Below, piece by piece: positions 9,314 to 19,600 of a DNA stretch of 64,000 nucleotides (position 1 is the first letter of the stretch; each line of letters starts with the position of its first letter). This stretch comes from Alteromonadaceae bacterium Bs31. GTDB taxonomy: Bacteria > Pseudomonadota > Gammaproteobacteria > Pseudomonadales > Cellvibrionaceae. The notes below the pieces were generated by a model. The model had not been told where the DNA came from, made no database searches, and saw only the letters and a program-made list of their open reading frames with translations. A program made the position numbers and the translations under genes. Location: the NCBI GenBank assembly GCA_900177435.1, contig FXAI01000005.1, forward strand, positions 171,897 through 235,896. The letters are read 5' to 3'.

Positions 9314-9407
9314 TTCATTCGCCTGATGGGGGTAAATACTGTAGACTTGCGCCTCAAAAAATGGCCTTCTGGCCGATCCTTATCCACCTATTGAGTAACA
9401 AGCTGTA

Positions 9408-11207
9408 GTGACAGACCTGAGTCATATCCGAAATTTTTCCATCATTGCCCATATTGACCACGGGAAATCAACCCTCGCGGATCGATTTATCCAGCATTGC
9501 GGCGGCCTAGCGGACAGAGAAATGGCCGAGCAGGTGCTCGACTCCATGGATTTGGAGCGCGAACGAGGCATTACCATTAAAGCGCAGAGTGTCACGCTGG
9601 ATTATCAGGCGCAGAACGGTAAAACCTACCAGTTAAATTTTATCGACACCCCCGGCCATGTGGATTTTTCCTACGAAGTGTCTCGTTCTCTCGCTGCCTG
9701 TGAAGGTGCTTTGCTGGTGGTGGATGCTGCTCAAGGCGTTGAGGCTCAATCTGTGGCGAACTGCTACACAGCGATTGAGCAGGGCCTGGAGGTGATTCCC
9801 ATCCTGAATAAGATGGATTTACCTCAGGCTGAACCTGAGCGAGTGGCAGAGGAAGTGGAAGATATTATTGGCATTGACGCCACCGATGCAGTGCGTTGCA
9901 GCGCCAAATCAGGCCTGGGCATAGAAGACGTGCTGGAGCGCTTAGTGCAGGGCGTCCCTGCACCGATAGGCGATGTAGACGCTCCGCTGCAAGCTTTGAT
10001 TATCGACTCCTGGTTCGATAACTACCTTGGCGTAGTCTCTCTGGTGAGAGTAAAGCAGGGCACCTTGAAGGTAAAAGAGAAAATTGTCGCTAAATCCATA
10101 GGTAAAGCCCACGTGGTGGATATGGTGGGTGTGTTCACACCCAAGCGCAAAGAAACCGGCATACTCAGGGCGGGTGAAGTTGGCTTCATCGTCGCGGGTA
10201 TTAAAGAGATTTTAGGTGCGCCGGTGGGTGACACGCTTACTCATTCGAATACCACGGATATCGCCGCGCTGCCCGGCTTCAAGAAAGTTAAGCCACAGGT
10301 TTATGCTGGCCTGTTCCCTGTGAGCTCAGATGATTACGAAGCCTTCCGGGATGCTCTGGCCAAACTTACGCTGAATGACGCTTCCCTGTTCTATGAGCCG
10401 GAAAGTTCTGATGCGCTGGGTTTTGGTTTTCGCTGTGGTTTCCTGGGTATGCTGCACATGGAAATTATTCAGGAGCGGCTGGAGCGCGAATACAACCTGG
10501 ACTTAATCACCACCGCGCCGACGGTTGTTTACGAAGTTATCACCTCCGATGGTGAAACTGTCTATGTTGACAATCCTTCAAAGTTACCAGATGTGGGCTT
10601 CATACAAGAAATGTGCGAGCCTATTTGCGAGGCTAACATTCTGGTTCCCTCTGCATATTTGGGGGCTGTTATCACCCTATGCGTGGAGAAGCGAGGGGTG
10701 CAGAAAAACCTGCAGTATGTGGGTGGGCAGGTGGCTCTTAGCTATGAATTGCCTATGAATGAAGTGGTGATGGATTTCTTTGATCGCTTGAAGTCTGTTA
10801 GCCGGGGCTTTGCATCCTTGGATTACAACTTTGTGCGTTTTGAAGTTGCCAAGTTGGTGCGGCTGGATGTGTTGATTAACTCCGAAAAAGTGGATGCCTT
10901 GGCTTTAATCGTACACCGAGACAACGCACAATATAAAGGTAGGGCACTGGCTGATAAAATGAAGGAGCTTATTCCTCGGCAAATGTTCGACGTGGCTATT
11001 CAGGCTGCTATAGGCGGACAAATTGTAGCAAGAACTACGGTTAAGGCCCTGCGTAAGAATGTTACCGCGAAGTGTTACGGCGGCGATATTACTCGAAAGA
11101 AAAAGCTGCTGGAAAAGCAAAAAGCCGGTAAAAAACGTATGAAGCAAGTTGGTCGAGTGGAAATTCCCCAGGAAGCCTTCTTAGCAGTACTCAAAGTAGA
11201 CAGTTAG
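9408..11207 (+). CDS. lepA: Elongation factor 4 (LepA)
   Basis: A 599-residue translational GTPase, the same length as E. coli LepA, that acts on ribosomes under stress and influences 30S biogenesis. The G1 motif AHIDHGKST is at residues 14-22, G3 DTPGHVDF at about 80-87 and NKMD at about 134-137, followed by EF-G-like domains and the LepA-specific C-terminal domain ([18 protein letters not shown]). The start is GTG 9408, giving the standard N terminus [20 protein letters not shown]. It is followed 12 bases later by lepB, a pairing conserved in many Proteobacteria. Confidence 0.97.
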   Translation: MTDLSHIRNFSIIAHIDHGKSTLADRFIQHCGGLADREMAEQVLDSMDLERERGITIKAQSVTLDYQAQNGKTYQLNFIDTPGHVDFSYEVSRSLAACEGALLVVDAAQGVEAQSVANCYTAIEQGLEVIPILNKMDLPQAEPERVAEEVEDIIGIDATDAVRCSAKSGLGIEDVLERLVQGVPAPIGDVDAPLQALIIDSWFDNYLGVVSLVRVKQGTLKVKEKIVAKSIGKAHVVDMVGVFTPKRKETGILRAGEVGFIVAGIKEILGAPVGDTLTHSNTTDIAALPGFKKVKPQVYAGLFPVSSDDYEAFRDALAKLTLNDASLFYEPESSDALGFGFRCGFLGMLHMEIIQERLEREYNLDLITTAPTVVYEVITSDGETVYVDNPSKLPDVGFIQEMCEPICEANILVPSAYLGAVITLCVEKRGVQKNLQYVGGQVALSYELPMNEVVMDFFDRLKSVSRGFASLDYNFVRFEVAKLVRLDVLINSEKVDALALIVHRDNAQYKGRALADKMKELIPRQMFDVAIQAAIGGQIVARTTVKALRKNVTAKCYGGDITRKKKLLEKQKAGKKRMKQVGRVEIPQEAFLAVLKVDS

Positions 11208-11219
11208 AGTTCGGATACA

Positions 11220-12083
11220 ATGGATATAAATTTACCTCTCATTTTGATGGTCGCCGTAGTGGGAACAGGAATAGTCACGCTGTATGACTTTATCTTTCTT
11301 AGAAAGCCGCGTTTACAAGCCATTGCTGGCATAGATGCTCAGTTTCCTGGTCTGGAAGACGAAGCAAAAGAGGGCAATGACGCCTATGTGGCCGCATATG
11401 CAGCGGCGACCGCCGAACCTGCTCTGATTGAATATTCCAAGTCGTTCTTTCCCGTATTGGCCCTGGTCTTTGTGTTGCGCTCCTTTGTGATAGAGCCCTT
11501 TCAGATTCCGTCTGAATCGATGGTGCCCACTCTTGAAGTTGGCGATTTTATTGCTGTGAACAAATACGCTTACGGTATTCGTTTACCTGTTTTTCGTACC
11601 AAGGTTATTCCTATTAGTGACCCAAAGCGTGGCGATGTGATGGTCTTTTTCCCTCCCCACGAAGATCGCTACTTTATTAAGCGAGTTATTGGCTTGCCGG
11701 GGGATAAAATTACCTATGTGAACAATGTGCTCTATATTAATGGAGAGGAAGCGTCGCAAAGCTTGGTTGAAAAAGAGAAAGTTGAAAGTATTGCCGGCTG
11801 CACCAGGCTCGGCGGCCGCTATGTGGTAGTTGACGAAACTGTGGGAGACAGAACGCATCGGATGCGTAAGTGTTCCATGGAACAATCAAGTAGTTTGGAC
11901 GGTAGCTGGGAAGTGCCGCAGGGCCACTACTTTATGATGGGTGACAATCGTGATCATAGTTCAGATAGTCGAGTTTGGGGGGCTGTCCCAGAAGAACGTA
12001 TCGTCGGTAAGGCATTTGCAATATGGATGCATTGGGAGAAATTCTTTAGCATTCCCAGTTTCTCACGTGCAGGTTCAATTTAA
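11220..12083 (+). CDS. lepB: Signal peptidase I
   Basis: A 287-residue inner-membrane peptidase that removes signal peptides from exported proteins. Two transmembrane segments (about residues 5-26 and 77-92) precede the catalytic region. The Ser-Lys dyad is visible as Ser100 in PSESMVPT and Lys144 in RYFIKRVIGLPGD, with the later family box MGDNRDHSSDSRVWG. Length is near that of Pseudomonas LepB (284 aa). It lies 12 bases after lepA and 27 bases before the DUF4845-like gene, probably in one transcript. Confidence 0.96.
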   Translation: MDINLPLILMVAVVGTGIVTLYDFIFLRKPRLQAIAGIDAQFPGLEDEAKEGNDAYVAAYAAATAEPALIEYSKSFFPVLALVFVLRSFVIEPFQIPSESMVPTLEVGDFIAVNKYAYGIRLPVFRTKVIPISDPKRGDVMVFFPPHEDRYFIKRVIGLPGDKITYVNNVLYINGEEASQSLVEKEKVESIAGCTRLGGRYVVVDETVGDRTHRMRKCSMEQSSSLDGSWEVPQGHYFMMGDNRDHSSDSRVWGAVPEERIVGKAFAIWMHWEKFFSIPSFSRAGSI

Positions 12084-12110
12084 GTAATAGCTTTATATTA
12101 AGGCTCTCTT

Positions 12111-12518
12111 ATGAAATTGTTAAGTAATCAAAGGGGTATGATCTCCTCCGGCACGTTTCTCATTTTGTGTGTGGCTGGTTTTTTTCTGTTTTTGTTTTTT
12201 AGATTGGGCCCCTCCTATCTGGATGACTGGTACGTGAAGCATGCCTTGGTCGGTTTGGCGAAAAGTGGCGAGGATGTTAACAAGATGGAAAAAAGTGAGA
12301 TAAGGACAAGCCTTTCAAATTTTATGTCGGTGAATAACGTTCGCAATGTGAAAGTGAAAGAATTTGAGATTGTGCGAAAGAAAGACCGCACCTTAGTCAG
12401 TCTTGTATATCAAAACCAGATACCCATTTTTGGTAATGCTGTAGTGGTACTTACCTTTAAACACCAGTTAGACAGTACTGCACCGGAAGAATGCTGTGAG
12501 TTCCTTGTCGAAGATTAA
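12111..12518 (+). CDS. DUF4845-type membrane-anchored protein
   Basis: A 135-residue protein with one N-terminal transmembrane segment (about residues 10-33: MISSGTFLILCVAGFFLFLFF) after the prepilin-like phrase NQRGM. A small soluble domain follows. Size, position between lepB and rnc, and the opening fit the DUF4845 family found at this spot in many gammaproteobacteria. Its function is not known. The end overlaps rnc by 23 bases, suggesting coupled translation. Confidence 0.78.
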   Translation: MKLLSNQRGMISSGTFLILCVAGFFLFLFFRLGPSYLDDWYVKHALVGLAKSGEDVNKMEKSEIRTSLSNFMSVNNVRNVKVKEFEIVRKKDRTLVSLVYQNQIPIFGNAVVVLTFKHQLDSTAPEECCEFLVED

Positions 12519-13188
12519 ACTGGATCAGCTCGCCACTGCCATAGGCTATAGTTTTTCTGATCATTCCTTACTTATAAAAGCGCTCTCACACCGAAGCATC
12601 GGTAGACAGAATAATGAAAGGCTGGAGTTTTTAGGTGATTCGTTACTTAATTTTATTATTGCTGATGCACTATTCGTAAAATTTCCAGGGCTGGCAGAAG
12701 GTGACTTAAGCCGGTTGCGGGCCAATTTGGTGAAGGGTGAGACGCTGGCGGAGATCGCACGCCAGTTTGCTCTAGGGGATTTTCTGATTCTTGGTGAAGG
12801 TGAATTGAAAAGTGGCGGCTTTCGTCGCGCTTCAATATTGGCTGATGCTGTGGAATCTCTGCTTGGTGCAATCTATCTTGAGTCGGGCTTGGAAGTTTGT
12901 CGCTCGACTATTCATCGCTGGTTTGGGGAGAAACTGGATAGCCTTGAACCCGATAGCAATCAGAAAGACTCAAAAACACGCTTGCAGGAATTTCTGCAAG
13001 AGCGCAAGAGGCCTCTACCAACTTATGCGATACTCCAGCGCCTTGGTGTCAGCCACTCACCGGCCTTTGAGGTGAGTTGCGATATTGGTGGCGGACTAGA
13101 GCCAACAACTGCTATCGCAAGCAGTAAAAGACAGGCAGAAAAACTCGCGGCGGAAAAAATGTTGAAGTGCCTTGGTGTTAAAGCTTGA
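12496..13188 (+). CDS. rnc: Ribonuclease III
   Basis: A 230-residue double-strand-specific endoribonuclease that processes rRNA precursors and structured mRNAs. The signature [11 protein letters not shown] is at about residues 41-51, with further catalytic acidic residues in the [15 protein letters not shown] block. A C-terminal dsRNA-binding domain spans roughly residues 155-226 ([20 protein letters not shown]). The proposed start is GTG 12496, inside the previous gene; TTG 12505 is a possible alternative. The lepB-rnc-era-recO order is classical. Confidence 0.95.
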   Translation: MSSLSKIKLDQLATAIGYSFSDHSLLIKALSHRSIGRQNNERLEFLGDSLLNFIIADALFVKFPGLAEGDLSRLRANLVKGETLAEIARQFALGDFLILGEGELKSGGFRRASILADAVESLLGAIYLESGLEVCRSTIHRWFGEKLDSLEPDSNQKDSKTRLQEFLQERKRPLPTYAILQRLGVSHSPAFEVSCDIGGGLEPTTAIASSKRQAEKLAAEKMLKCLGVKA

Positions 13189-13205
13189 GTAATTGGAATG
13201 GCCAA

Positions 13206-14102
13206 ATGAATTCTGAAAAGCAAAAAACCGGCTATATAGCCATTGTTGGCCGTCCGAATGTGGGTAAATCAACTCTATTGAATCACCTGCTGGAACAGAA
13301 AATTAGCATCACTTCTCGCAAACCCCAGACGACACGCAATAATGTGCTCGGTATAAAAACCCTGGGTGATGTACAGATGCTTTTTGTGGATACACCGGGT
13401 ATTCACAAGGGTCAGCAAAAAGCGATAAACAGATACATGAACAGGTCCGCTTCCTCAGCAATAAAGGACGTGGATGTCGTGATTTTCGTGGTCGATAAAA
13501 AATTATGGACAGAGGAGGATGATTGGGTGCTTGAGCAAGTTGCTCGCTGCGAGTGCCCGGTGATTATTGCAGTCAATAAAGTCGACCAGTTGGCCGATAA
13601 AAACGAAATATTGCCTCATTTACAAAGCCTTTCTGAACGCTTGCCGAGTGCTGATATTGTTCCAGTTTCTGCTCTCAAAAATCAGAATCTCGATAGCCTG
13701 GAGGCCCTGGCCGTTAAAAAACTGCCCCATGGTGAGCATTTCTATCCAGAAGACCAGATTACTGATAAAAACTCTCGGTTTCTAGCGGCTGAAATTGTTC
13801 GTGAGAAAATTACCCGTCAACTGGGTGACGAAGTCCCTTACCAGTGTGCAGTAGAAATCGAAGAGTTTGTGGAAGATGCGCGTTTACTGACCATTAGTGC
13901 AGCCATTCTGGTTGAGCGGGATGGACAGAAAAAAATGCTAATCGGAGAAAAAGGCGAGAAAATCAAGCAAATAGGACAGCAAGCGCGCCTGGATATGGAG
14001 AAGCTATTTGATAGCAAGGTAATGTTAAACTTGTGGGTTAAGATTAAGCGCGGTTGGTCCAACGATGAAAGGGCCTTGCGTAGCCTTGGTTTTGATGATT
14101 AA
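13206..14102 (+). CDS. era: GTPase Era
   Basis: A 298-residue essential GTPase that binds the 3' end of 16S rRNA and checks 30S maturation. G1 GRPNVGKS, G3 DTPGIH and G4 NKVD are present. The C-terminal KH domain is marked by [23 protein letters not shown] 13206 is preferred over TTG 13185, which would overlap the rnc stop and add seven residues (MSNWNGQ) not expected in the family; that start cannot be excluded. The 3' end overlaps recO. Confidence 0.95.
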   Translation: MNSEKQKTGYIAIVGRPNVGKSTLLNHLLEQKISITSRKPQTTRNNVLGIKTLGDVQMLFVDTPGIHKGQQKAINRYMNRSASSAIKDVDVVIFVVDKKLWTEEDDWVLEQVARCECPVIIAVNKVDQLADKNEILPHLQSLSERLPSADIVPVSALKNQNLDSLEALAVKKLPHGEHFYPEDQITDKNSRFLAAEIVREKITRQLGDEVPYQCAVEIEEFVEDARLLTISAAILVERDGQKKMLIGEKGEKIKQIGQQARLDMEKLFDSKVMLNLWVKIKRGWSNDERALRSLGFDD

Positions 14103-14799
14103 AGTTGAACGAGAATCCGCTTTTGTCATTCACTCTCGTAATTATACAGACAGCCGCATATTGCTTGATGTTTTCACCCAAAATTACGGACTTGTGCGCG
14201 CTGCGTATCGCCCTCCTAAACGGAAATCTTATTCAATAAAGCCTCAGGCTTTCACCCCCCTTTTTGTCGCTTTTTCTGGCAAGTCAGAACTAAAATCAAT
14301 TCATCAATTAGAGCCCAGCGGCAACCTCCTACTGCCATCCGGCAGACGATTGTACTGTGGGATGTATGTTAATGAGCTTGTGCAGCGCTTATTAGCTACG
14401 GATGACCCTCAGCCAGACTTATTTCTTGCGTACTTTAAGTGTATATCGCAGTTGGCTGTTTGTAATGAGGGCGAGGAGGATATAGTGCTTCGCCCGTTTG
14501 AGTTTGCATTATTGTCAGAGCTTGGCTACGGACTTGATTTTAGTGTAGACCTGTCAGGGCGGGAGATTTCAACTGATGAAGCTTGCCATTATGAGTTTGT
14601 GGTGGGGCAGGGCTTTAGGCTCATTTATCAAAACCTCAAGGAGGCCGCTCGTCAATTCTCTGGTTCCGAACTCTGTGCTATTCAGCAAGGGGATATGAGC
14701 ACCATAGTGACCCGGAATGCAAGCAAGCGGCTGTGCAGGCTCGCTTTAAGGCCCTTGTTGGGTGATAAACCCTTGCAGAGCCTGGAACTGTTCAGCTAG
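14095..14799 (+). CDS. recO: DNA repair protein RecO
   Basis: A 234-residue RecO protein, the mediator that with RecR and RecF loads RecA on SSB-coated DNA. The N-terminal OB fold is recognisable ([20 protein letters not shown], then [10 protein letters not shown]), followed by the helical domain. Length matches E. coli RecO (242 aa). ATG 14095 overlaps the era stop by 8 bases (ATGATTAA), the typical coupled arrangement, and is preferred to the farther in-frame start at 14065. In many relatives pdxJ follows; here it does not. Confidence 0.93.
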   Translation: MIKVERESAFVIHSRNYTDSRILLDVFTQNYGLVRAAYRPPKRKSYSIKPQAFTPLFVAFSGKSELKSIHQLEPSGNLLLPSGRRLYCGMYVNELVQRLLATDDPQPDLFLAYFKCISQLAVCNEGEEDIVLRPFEFALLSELGYGLDFSVDLSGREISTDEACHYEFVVGQGFRLIYQNLKEAARQFSGSELCAIQQGDMSTIVTRNASKRLCRLALRPLLGDKPLQSLELFS

Positions 14800-14934
14800 T
14801 TTTGTTACTTCAGTTTGGCCTCTGATGGTTTGATCAAGCTCTGGAACTTATTTTCAATGATGGTGTTCTAAAGTGCTTGTCGATCGATGCGCAAACCAGG
14901 GAGAAATTGCGTGGACATGCAATTTGGGGAGGCC

Positions 14935-15612
14935 ATGCGAACCAGCAGGCTGTGGTGCTTGGCTGTCTTATTCTCAATACTCTGCCACGCCTTTTTCTTT
15001 TATTTGCTATGCAATTTAAATTCAGTTGGGCCTTCAGGTGAGGCTGCCAAATCTTTATCTATAAATCTGCTCAGACAGCCGCAGGAAGCCAAAATTAACT
15101 CTAGCAATAGCGCAAAGTTAAACAAAGAGCTAACTAAGCAAGCGCGTGAGCCAAAGGAAAATGTAAATTTAAGCCTAAATGTACAGGAGCCTCGGATAAG
15201 TGAGTTGGAGGATAGCCTTCCAGCGCAACACAAGCAGCCGCCTAAAAATAATGATGGGGCTCTGTACGAGGCCATGGCAAGGCAAATAGAACAAGCTGAA
15301 CCAGAATCTGATCAAAAAAAACCAGTGTACACTGGGCCGGGTATAGTCTTTAGTTCGAAAATGCAACAGAGCATAGCCGAAGCAAGCAAAAGAGCAGGCA
15401 CTTACCTGCAAAGCGCCCAAGTTTTTGTCACCTACACTGACGTAAATGGTAGTGAGGTCCTCCAGAAAGGGAAACGTTGTTTTTACCTGAAAAAGGGCCA
15501 TGACGAGACCAACCTTAGCTATTGGTCATTACCTGTAGACTGTAAGGGAAGTCGGTCAGATTCAGATTTGATACAGCAGGCATTACAAGAAGCTCTGCGC
15601 CAAATTGATTAA
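14935..15612 (+). CDS. Single-pass membrane protein of unknown function
   Basis: A 225-residue protein that I do not recognise. An N-terminal signal anchor (about residues 5-24: LWCLAVLFSILCHAFFFYLL) is followed by a charged, Pro/Glu/Lys-rich, probably disordered stretch (about 30-130) and a C-terminal folded part with two cysteines (RCFYLKK and VDCKGS). The layout recalls TonB- or TolA-like periplasm-spanning proteins, but no TonB motif is visible. ATG 14935 is chosen because GGGGAGG lies just upstream; an in-frame ATG at 14887 would add 16 residues and lacks a good ribosome site. It is convergent with gacS. Confidence 0.7.
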   Translation: MRTSRLWCLAVLFSILCHAFFFYLLCNLNSVGPSGEAAKSLSINLLRQPQEAKINSSNSAKLNKELTKQAREPKENVNLSLNVQEPRISELEDSLPAQHKQPPKNNDGALYEAMARQIEQAEPESDQKKPVYTGPGIVFSSKMQQSIAEASKRAGTYLQSAQVFVTYTDVNGSEVLQKGKRCFYLKKGHDETNLSYWSLPVDCKGSRSDSDLIQQALQEALRQID

Positions 15613-15625
15613 ATATGGCCTTGCT

Positions 15626-18481
15626 CTATTCGGACGTTTCCTCGTCCTGGAAAAGAGCGTTAATATCGACTGAATCTCGCCAGAGTAACATTTCATCGAT
15701 AACCGAGTTTAGGTGAGCGATCATTTGTTCCAGCAAGGGAGGGACTTCTTCGGCCTGTAAAGCACTTTGTAATTTTACATCCAATTCTTCACTGTATTTT
15801 TTTAACTTGGGAACACCGCAATAACAGCAGCCTCCGTGCAGTTTATGCACCACCTCTTGTAGTTCCCGATGGTTACCTTCGCTCAGATAGGTCGCCATAT
15901 CTTTTTTTGCTTGCGGGAGCGACTCTAGTAACATGTTCAGCATGTCTCTCGCCAGATCTGGTTTGTTTTTTGATAAAGTGAGCGCTAGTGCAATATTAAT
16001 CAGTTTTTCTGATTCATCAAAATTGTCATCAATTAACTCAGCTTCGCTTGAGGGAAGAGTATTGGATTCAGTGTGGGTGTTTCTATGCGGATTGCGCGAA
16101 ACCCATCGATCGATTATGTGCTTTAGTTCGGTTTCGCTAACGGGCTTGGTTAGATAGTCATCCATTCCTGCCAGTAGTAATTTTGCTTTTTGCTCATTGA
16201 CCGCGTGTGCAGTGAGGGCAACAACAGGTGTTCGGTGATCAGGGTTTTCCCTTTTTCTTAATTCTTTGGTGGCTTCGAGGCCGTCCATGCCTGGCATTTG
16301 AATGTCCATCAGAATCAGGTCGAACTTTTGTTTTGCACAAAGGCTTAGAGCTTCTGCACCGTTATTTACCGCCACAACGTTTACCTCCAGGTCTTTAAGA
16401 AGCTCACAGACCAATCGCAGGTTTGCAGGGTTATCGTCCACGGCGAGAATGCTGATTTCCCTTTCGGGTACTTTCCGTTTGCTGCTGGAACTTCCTGTAT
16501 CACTATCGCTTTCTGGAATAATAATCCCCAACTGCTCACAAACTGTTTGATGCAAGCGATTGCAGAATAACGGCCGCAGAATGCATGTGGAATGGCTTCC
16601 GACCAAGGCGGGTTCGATAAGCCTTTGTATCAGGGGCGATGCCAATACAATTACCGGAATGGAGTAGTCTTGGTTTAGCACGTCTATTACACGGCGCAGC
16701 TTCGTTTTGTCGAAGGTTTTTTGGTTAATTTGAGCGTCTAGAATGGCAAGGTGAACCTGTCCCGTTCTGCATGCTTCTTCTGTTTTCGCTTCAATATCCT
16801 CAAAGCGTGATATTTCGCTAACTTCTGCACCCCAGCCTCGTATGTAGTGGGTTATTTCTGCCCGGCTCATGGTGGAGCAATCGTAAACTACAGCTCGAAT
16901 ATTTCTTAGGGTGCCGGTGAGGTAGCCACCACTGCTATATGCCGCATTTGGGTTTCTCCCCAGAGTGGAGGTAAACCAGAATGTAGCCCCTTTGCCGGGC
17001 TCACTCTCGACACCAATCTGGCCATTCATCCGGTCTACCAAACCTTTAGCTATGGCCAGGCCGAGCCCTGTACCTCCGTGGGCTCGGCTTTCACTGGAAT
17101 CCAGTTGGGTGAACGCGTCGAACAATTTTTCTTGTTGATCTTGGTTCAGGCCAATGCCGCTGTCGGTGATGCGAAATTGTAGTGTGATCTGGTTATCTGC
17201 GCCGTCTTCCTTGCTGATGCTTACCAGTATATGGCCTGTGTTGGTGAATTTTATGGCGTTAGACAATAAGTTTGAGAGTACTTGCTTTAAGCGCAGCGGG
17301 TCGCCAAGTAAATGCTCGGGGATATCATGGTCAATAACAGTGAGCAAGCGAAGTTTCTTTTCATGTGCTGATGGTGCCTGAAGGCGCAATGAGTCTTCAA
17401 TAACCTGACGCAACCTTACCGGTTTGTATTCCAGAGTAAGTTTGCCGATTTCCAAGCGAGAGAAATCGAGAATGTCGTTAATAATTGTTAGCAGGCCTTT
17501 CGCCGATTCGTCAATAGTTTCCAGGTATTCTGCTTGTTGAGAATTGAGTTCCGTCTTCTTTAGTAACTCAGAAAAACCGATTATGCCGTTTAGAGGGGTG
17601 CGAATCTCATGGCTGGTATTAGCGAGAAATTCAGATTTTACCCGGCTGGCCTGTAGTGCTGTTTTACGGGCTAAATCCAATTCTATATTTTGAATTTCTA
17701 CGGTTTCCAGTGTCTCTCGCAGTTCTGCGGTTGATTGTTCTATGTTGTGCTGAAGGTCGTTTTGCGAGATTTTTTGCAATTTCGCAAGTTGGTTAATGCC
17801 GGTAACCAACTCGTTATAAACGGCTTCTGTACTTTCTGGAATTTGTTTTTCATATCGTCCGGAAATATAGCGTTGAATTCCTGCGGCTATTTTTTCTAAA
17901 GGTAGCAGTAGCGTGTCCTGGAATTTTCGCGCGAAAATAAAGGCGATAGTAAAACAAATTGTAAACGCGAATATCGCGGTTAGAGCATATTGATATACTC
18001 CCAGTACCCAGTGCATGTTGTCGGTTGCTATGACAACTGATTTTGCCTTGTTCGAAATGTTGCCGGTCTTAAATGACATCTCTGTGTTAATCAACAGGTA
18101 ACACTTTCCTTTTTGGCAGTAGCTTTTGTTGTTGGCCGCAGATGACAAAATCTTTTCGTAGCTTCTGTCTGAAAACTGTGGCAAGGGTAAGCCCCGGTAC
18201 CACAGCAATTTTTTGTCATCGCCAAGTAGAGCCATGGTACGAAAGTTGTCAGTACTGAGTAAGGCCAGCGAAAGCTCATCCAAAAAATCGGCATTGATTT
18301 CCTGTCGGCCTGAATATTCTGAAAATAGCGAGTGAATGAATACATCCCGTTGCCACTTCAAGGTGGAGACCGACTGATATTGCAGGATTAGAAATATGGA
18401 ACCCAGTAAAAAAAGTGCGACAGCACAGGGAACGAGTACGAGCGTAAATACTTTTCGTTTAATGGCTTGGTTTCTGAGCAT
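15626..18481 (-). CDS. gacS: Hybrid sensor histidine kinase GacS/BarA
   Basis: A 951-residue tripartite hybrid kinase. Two transmembrane segments (about residues 11-33 and 167-184) bracket a periplasmic sensor loop, followed by HAMP, HisKA with phospho-accepting His291 in SHEIRTPLNG, an HATPase domain (HGGTGLGLAIAKGLV), a degenerate receiver-like region, a true receiver (ILAVDDNPANLRLV, with Asp in LILMDIQMPGMDG near 725) and a C-terminal HPt domain with His near 878 (VHKLHGG). This is the GacS/BarA architecture, which signals to GacA/UvrY and thence to Rsm/Csr small RNAs. Divergence from cysM matches the Pseudomonas neighbourhood. Confidence 0.92.
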   Translation of the reverse strand: MLRNQAIKRKVFTLVLVPCAVALFLLGSIFLILQYQSVSTLKWQRDVFIHSLFSEYSGRQEINADFLDELSLALLSTDNFRTMALLGDDKKLLWYRGLPLPQFSDRSYEKILSSAANNKSYCQKGKCYLLINTEMSFKTGNISNKAKSVVIATDNMHWVLGVYQYALTAIFAFTICFTIAFIFARKFQDTLLLPLEKIAAGIQRYISGRYEKQIPESTEAVYNELVTGINQLAKLQKISQNDLQHNIEQSTAELRETLETVEIQNIELDLARKTALQASRVKSEFLANTSHEIRTPLNGIIGFSELLKKTELNSQQAEYLETIDESAKGLLTIINDILDFSRLEIGKLTLEYKPVRLRQVIEDSLRLQAPSAHEKKLRLLTVIDHDIPEHLLGDPLRLKQVLSNLLSNAIKFTNTGHILVSISKEDGADNQITLQFRITDSGIGLNQDQQEKLFDAFTQLDSSESRAHGGTGLGLAIAKGLVDRMNGQIGVESEPGKGATFWFTSTLGRNPNAAYSSGGYLTGTLRNIRAVVYDCSTMSRAEITHYIRGWGAEVSEISRFEDIEAKTEEACRTGQVHLAILDAQINQKTFDKTKLRRVIDVLNQDYSIPVIVLASPLIQRLIEPALVGSHSTCILRPLFCNRLHQTVCEQLGIIIPESDSDTGSSSSKRKVPEREISILAVDDNPANLRLVCELLKDLEVNVVAVNNGAEALSLCAKQKFDLILMDIQMPGMDGLEATKELRKRENPDHRTPVVALTAHAVNEQKAKLLLAGMDDYLTKPVSETELKHIIDRWVSRNPHRNTHTESNTLPSSEAELIDDNFDESEKLINIALALTLSKNKPDLARDMLNMLLESLPQAKKDMATYLSEGNHRELQEVVHKLHGGCCYCGVPKLKKYSEELDVKLQSALQAEEVPPLLEQMIAHLNSVIDEMLLWRDSVDINALFQDEETSE

Positions 18482-18677
18482 GGTAGGCTTTTGCTGGATT
18501 TTGTTTTAATTTGTATTCAGAGTTGTCATAGCATAGGGAAAAAGAGGAAATTTAGGAAGCAGAACTGGTAGAATGTCGGCCGTCGTGGCATCGGTGTTGG
18601 CATGGAGCATGCTGCGCTGCGACAGGTATAGTTTTTTGCCCATTTGCTTATTATCCAGTCAAAGAAAGCGGGTTTTT

Positions 18678-19577
18678 ATGGATTTTCCCACAATAGAATC
18701 GTGTATTGGGCAAACTCCCCTTGTGCGATTACAGCGTCTGCCCGGTGCTGAACGAAACACAGTCCTCCTCAAACTTGAAGGCACAAATCCCGCCGGTTCT
18801 GTCAAGGACCGTCCAGCGCTTTCAATGATCCAGAGAGCAGAGGCGCGTGGTGATATTTCTCCCGGAGACACCTTGATCGAGGCAACCAGCGGCAATACCG
18901 GTATAGCCCTTGCGATGGCTGCCGCCATTAAGGGCTATAAGATGATACTGATCATGCCGGAGAATGCTACCGACGAGAGGAAGGCTGCTATGAGCGCTTA
19001 TGGTGCAGAGCTGATCCTGGTGTCAAAGGCGGATGGCATGGAAGGTGCGAGAGACCTGTCCGAAAAAATGCAGGCAGAAGGCAAGGGCAAAGTGCTGGAT
19101 CAGTTTGGTAATGCCGATAACCCCTTGGCGCATTACAAGGGCACTGGGCCGGAGATCTGGCAGCAAACTCGGGGTAGAGTAAGCCATTTTGTAAGCTCAA
19201 TGGGTACAACGGGAACTATAATGGGAGTTTCGCGCTACCTGAAAGAACAGAACCCAAAAGTGCAAGTCATTGGGCTGCAGCCTGAAGATGGTGCCGCTAT
19301 ACCTGGTATTCGCCGTTGGCCCAAGGCCTATCTGCCAGCTATTTATGATGAGCATGACATCGACCAAATCGTGAATATGAGTCAACAAAAGGCTGAGAAC
19401 AGCATGAGGGCTTTGGCAACTCGGGAGGGCATTTTCTGCGGTGTTTCTTCTGGTGGAGCGGTAGCTGCAGCCTTGGATATCAGCCTGCGAGTGGAAAACG
19501 CAGTAATTGTCGCAATAGTTTGTGATAGAGGGGATCGCTATCTCTCTTCTGGTGTCTTTAATCCTGTGCAAGGCTAA
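18678..19577 (+). CDS. cysM: Cysteine synthase B (O-acetylserine sulfhydrylase)
   Basis: A 299-residue PLP enzyme that makes cysteine from O-acetylserine and sulfide or thiosulfate. The PLP lysine is Lys43 in NPAGSVKDRPA. The phosphate/substrate loop EATSGNTGIALAM and the later CGVSSGGAVAAAL are present. ATG 18678 gives the family N terminus MDFPTIESCIGQTPLVRL; the in-frame extension to 18573 is not family-like. It precedes relA by 23 bases. In Pseudomonas an rRNA methyltransferase gene (rlmD/rumA) lies between cysM and relA; it is absent here. Confidence 0.94.
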   Translation: MDFPTIESCIGQTPLVRLQRLPGAERNTVLLKLEGTNPAGSVKDRPALSMIQRAEARGDISPGDTLIEATSGNTGIALAMAAAIKGYKMILIMPENATDERKAAMSAYGAELILVSKADGMEGARDLSEKMQAEGKGKVLDQFGNADNPLAHYKGTGPEIWQQTRGRVSHFVSSMGTTGTIMGVSRYLKEQNPKVQVIGLQPEDGAAIPGIRRWPKAYLPAIYDEHDIDQIVNMSQQKAENSMRALATREGIFCGVSSGGAVAAALDISLRVENAVIVAIVCDRGDRYLSSGVFNPVQG

Positions 19578-19600
19578 ACAAGTCAAGATGTTAGGGAAAT

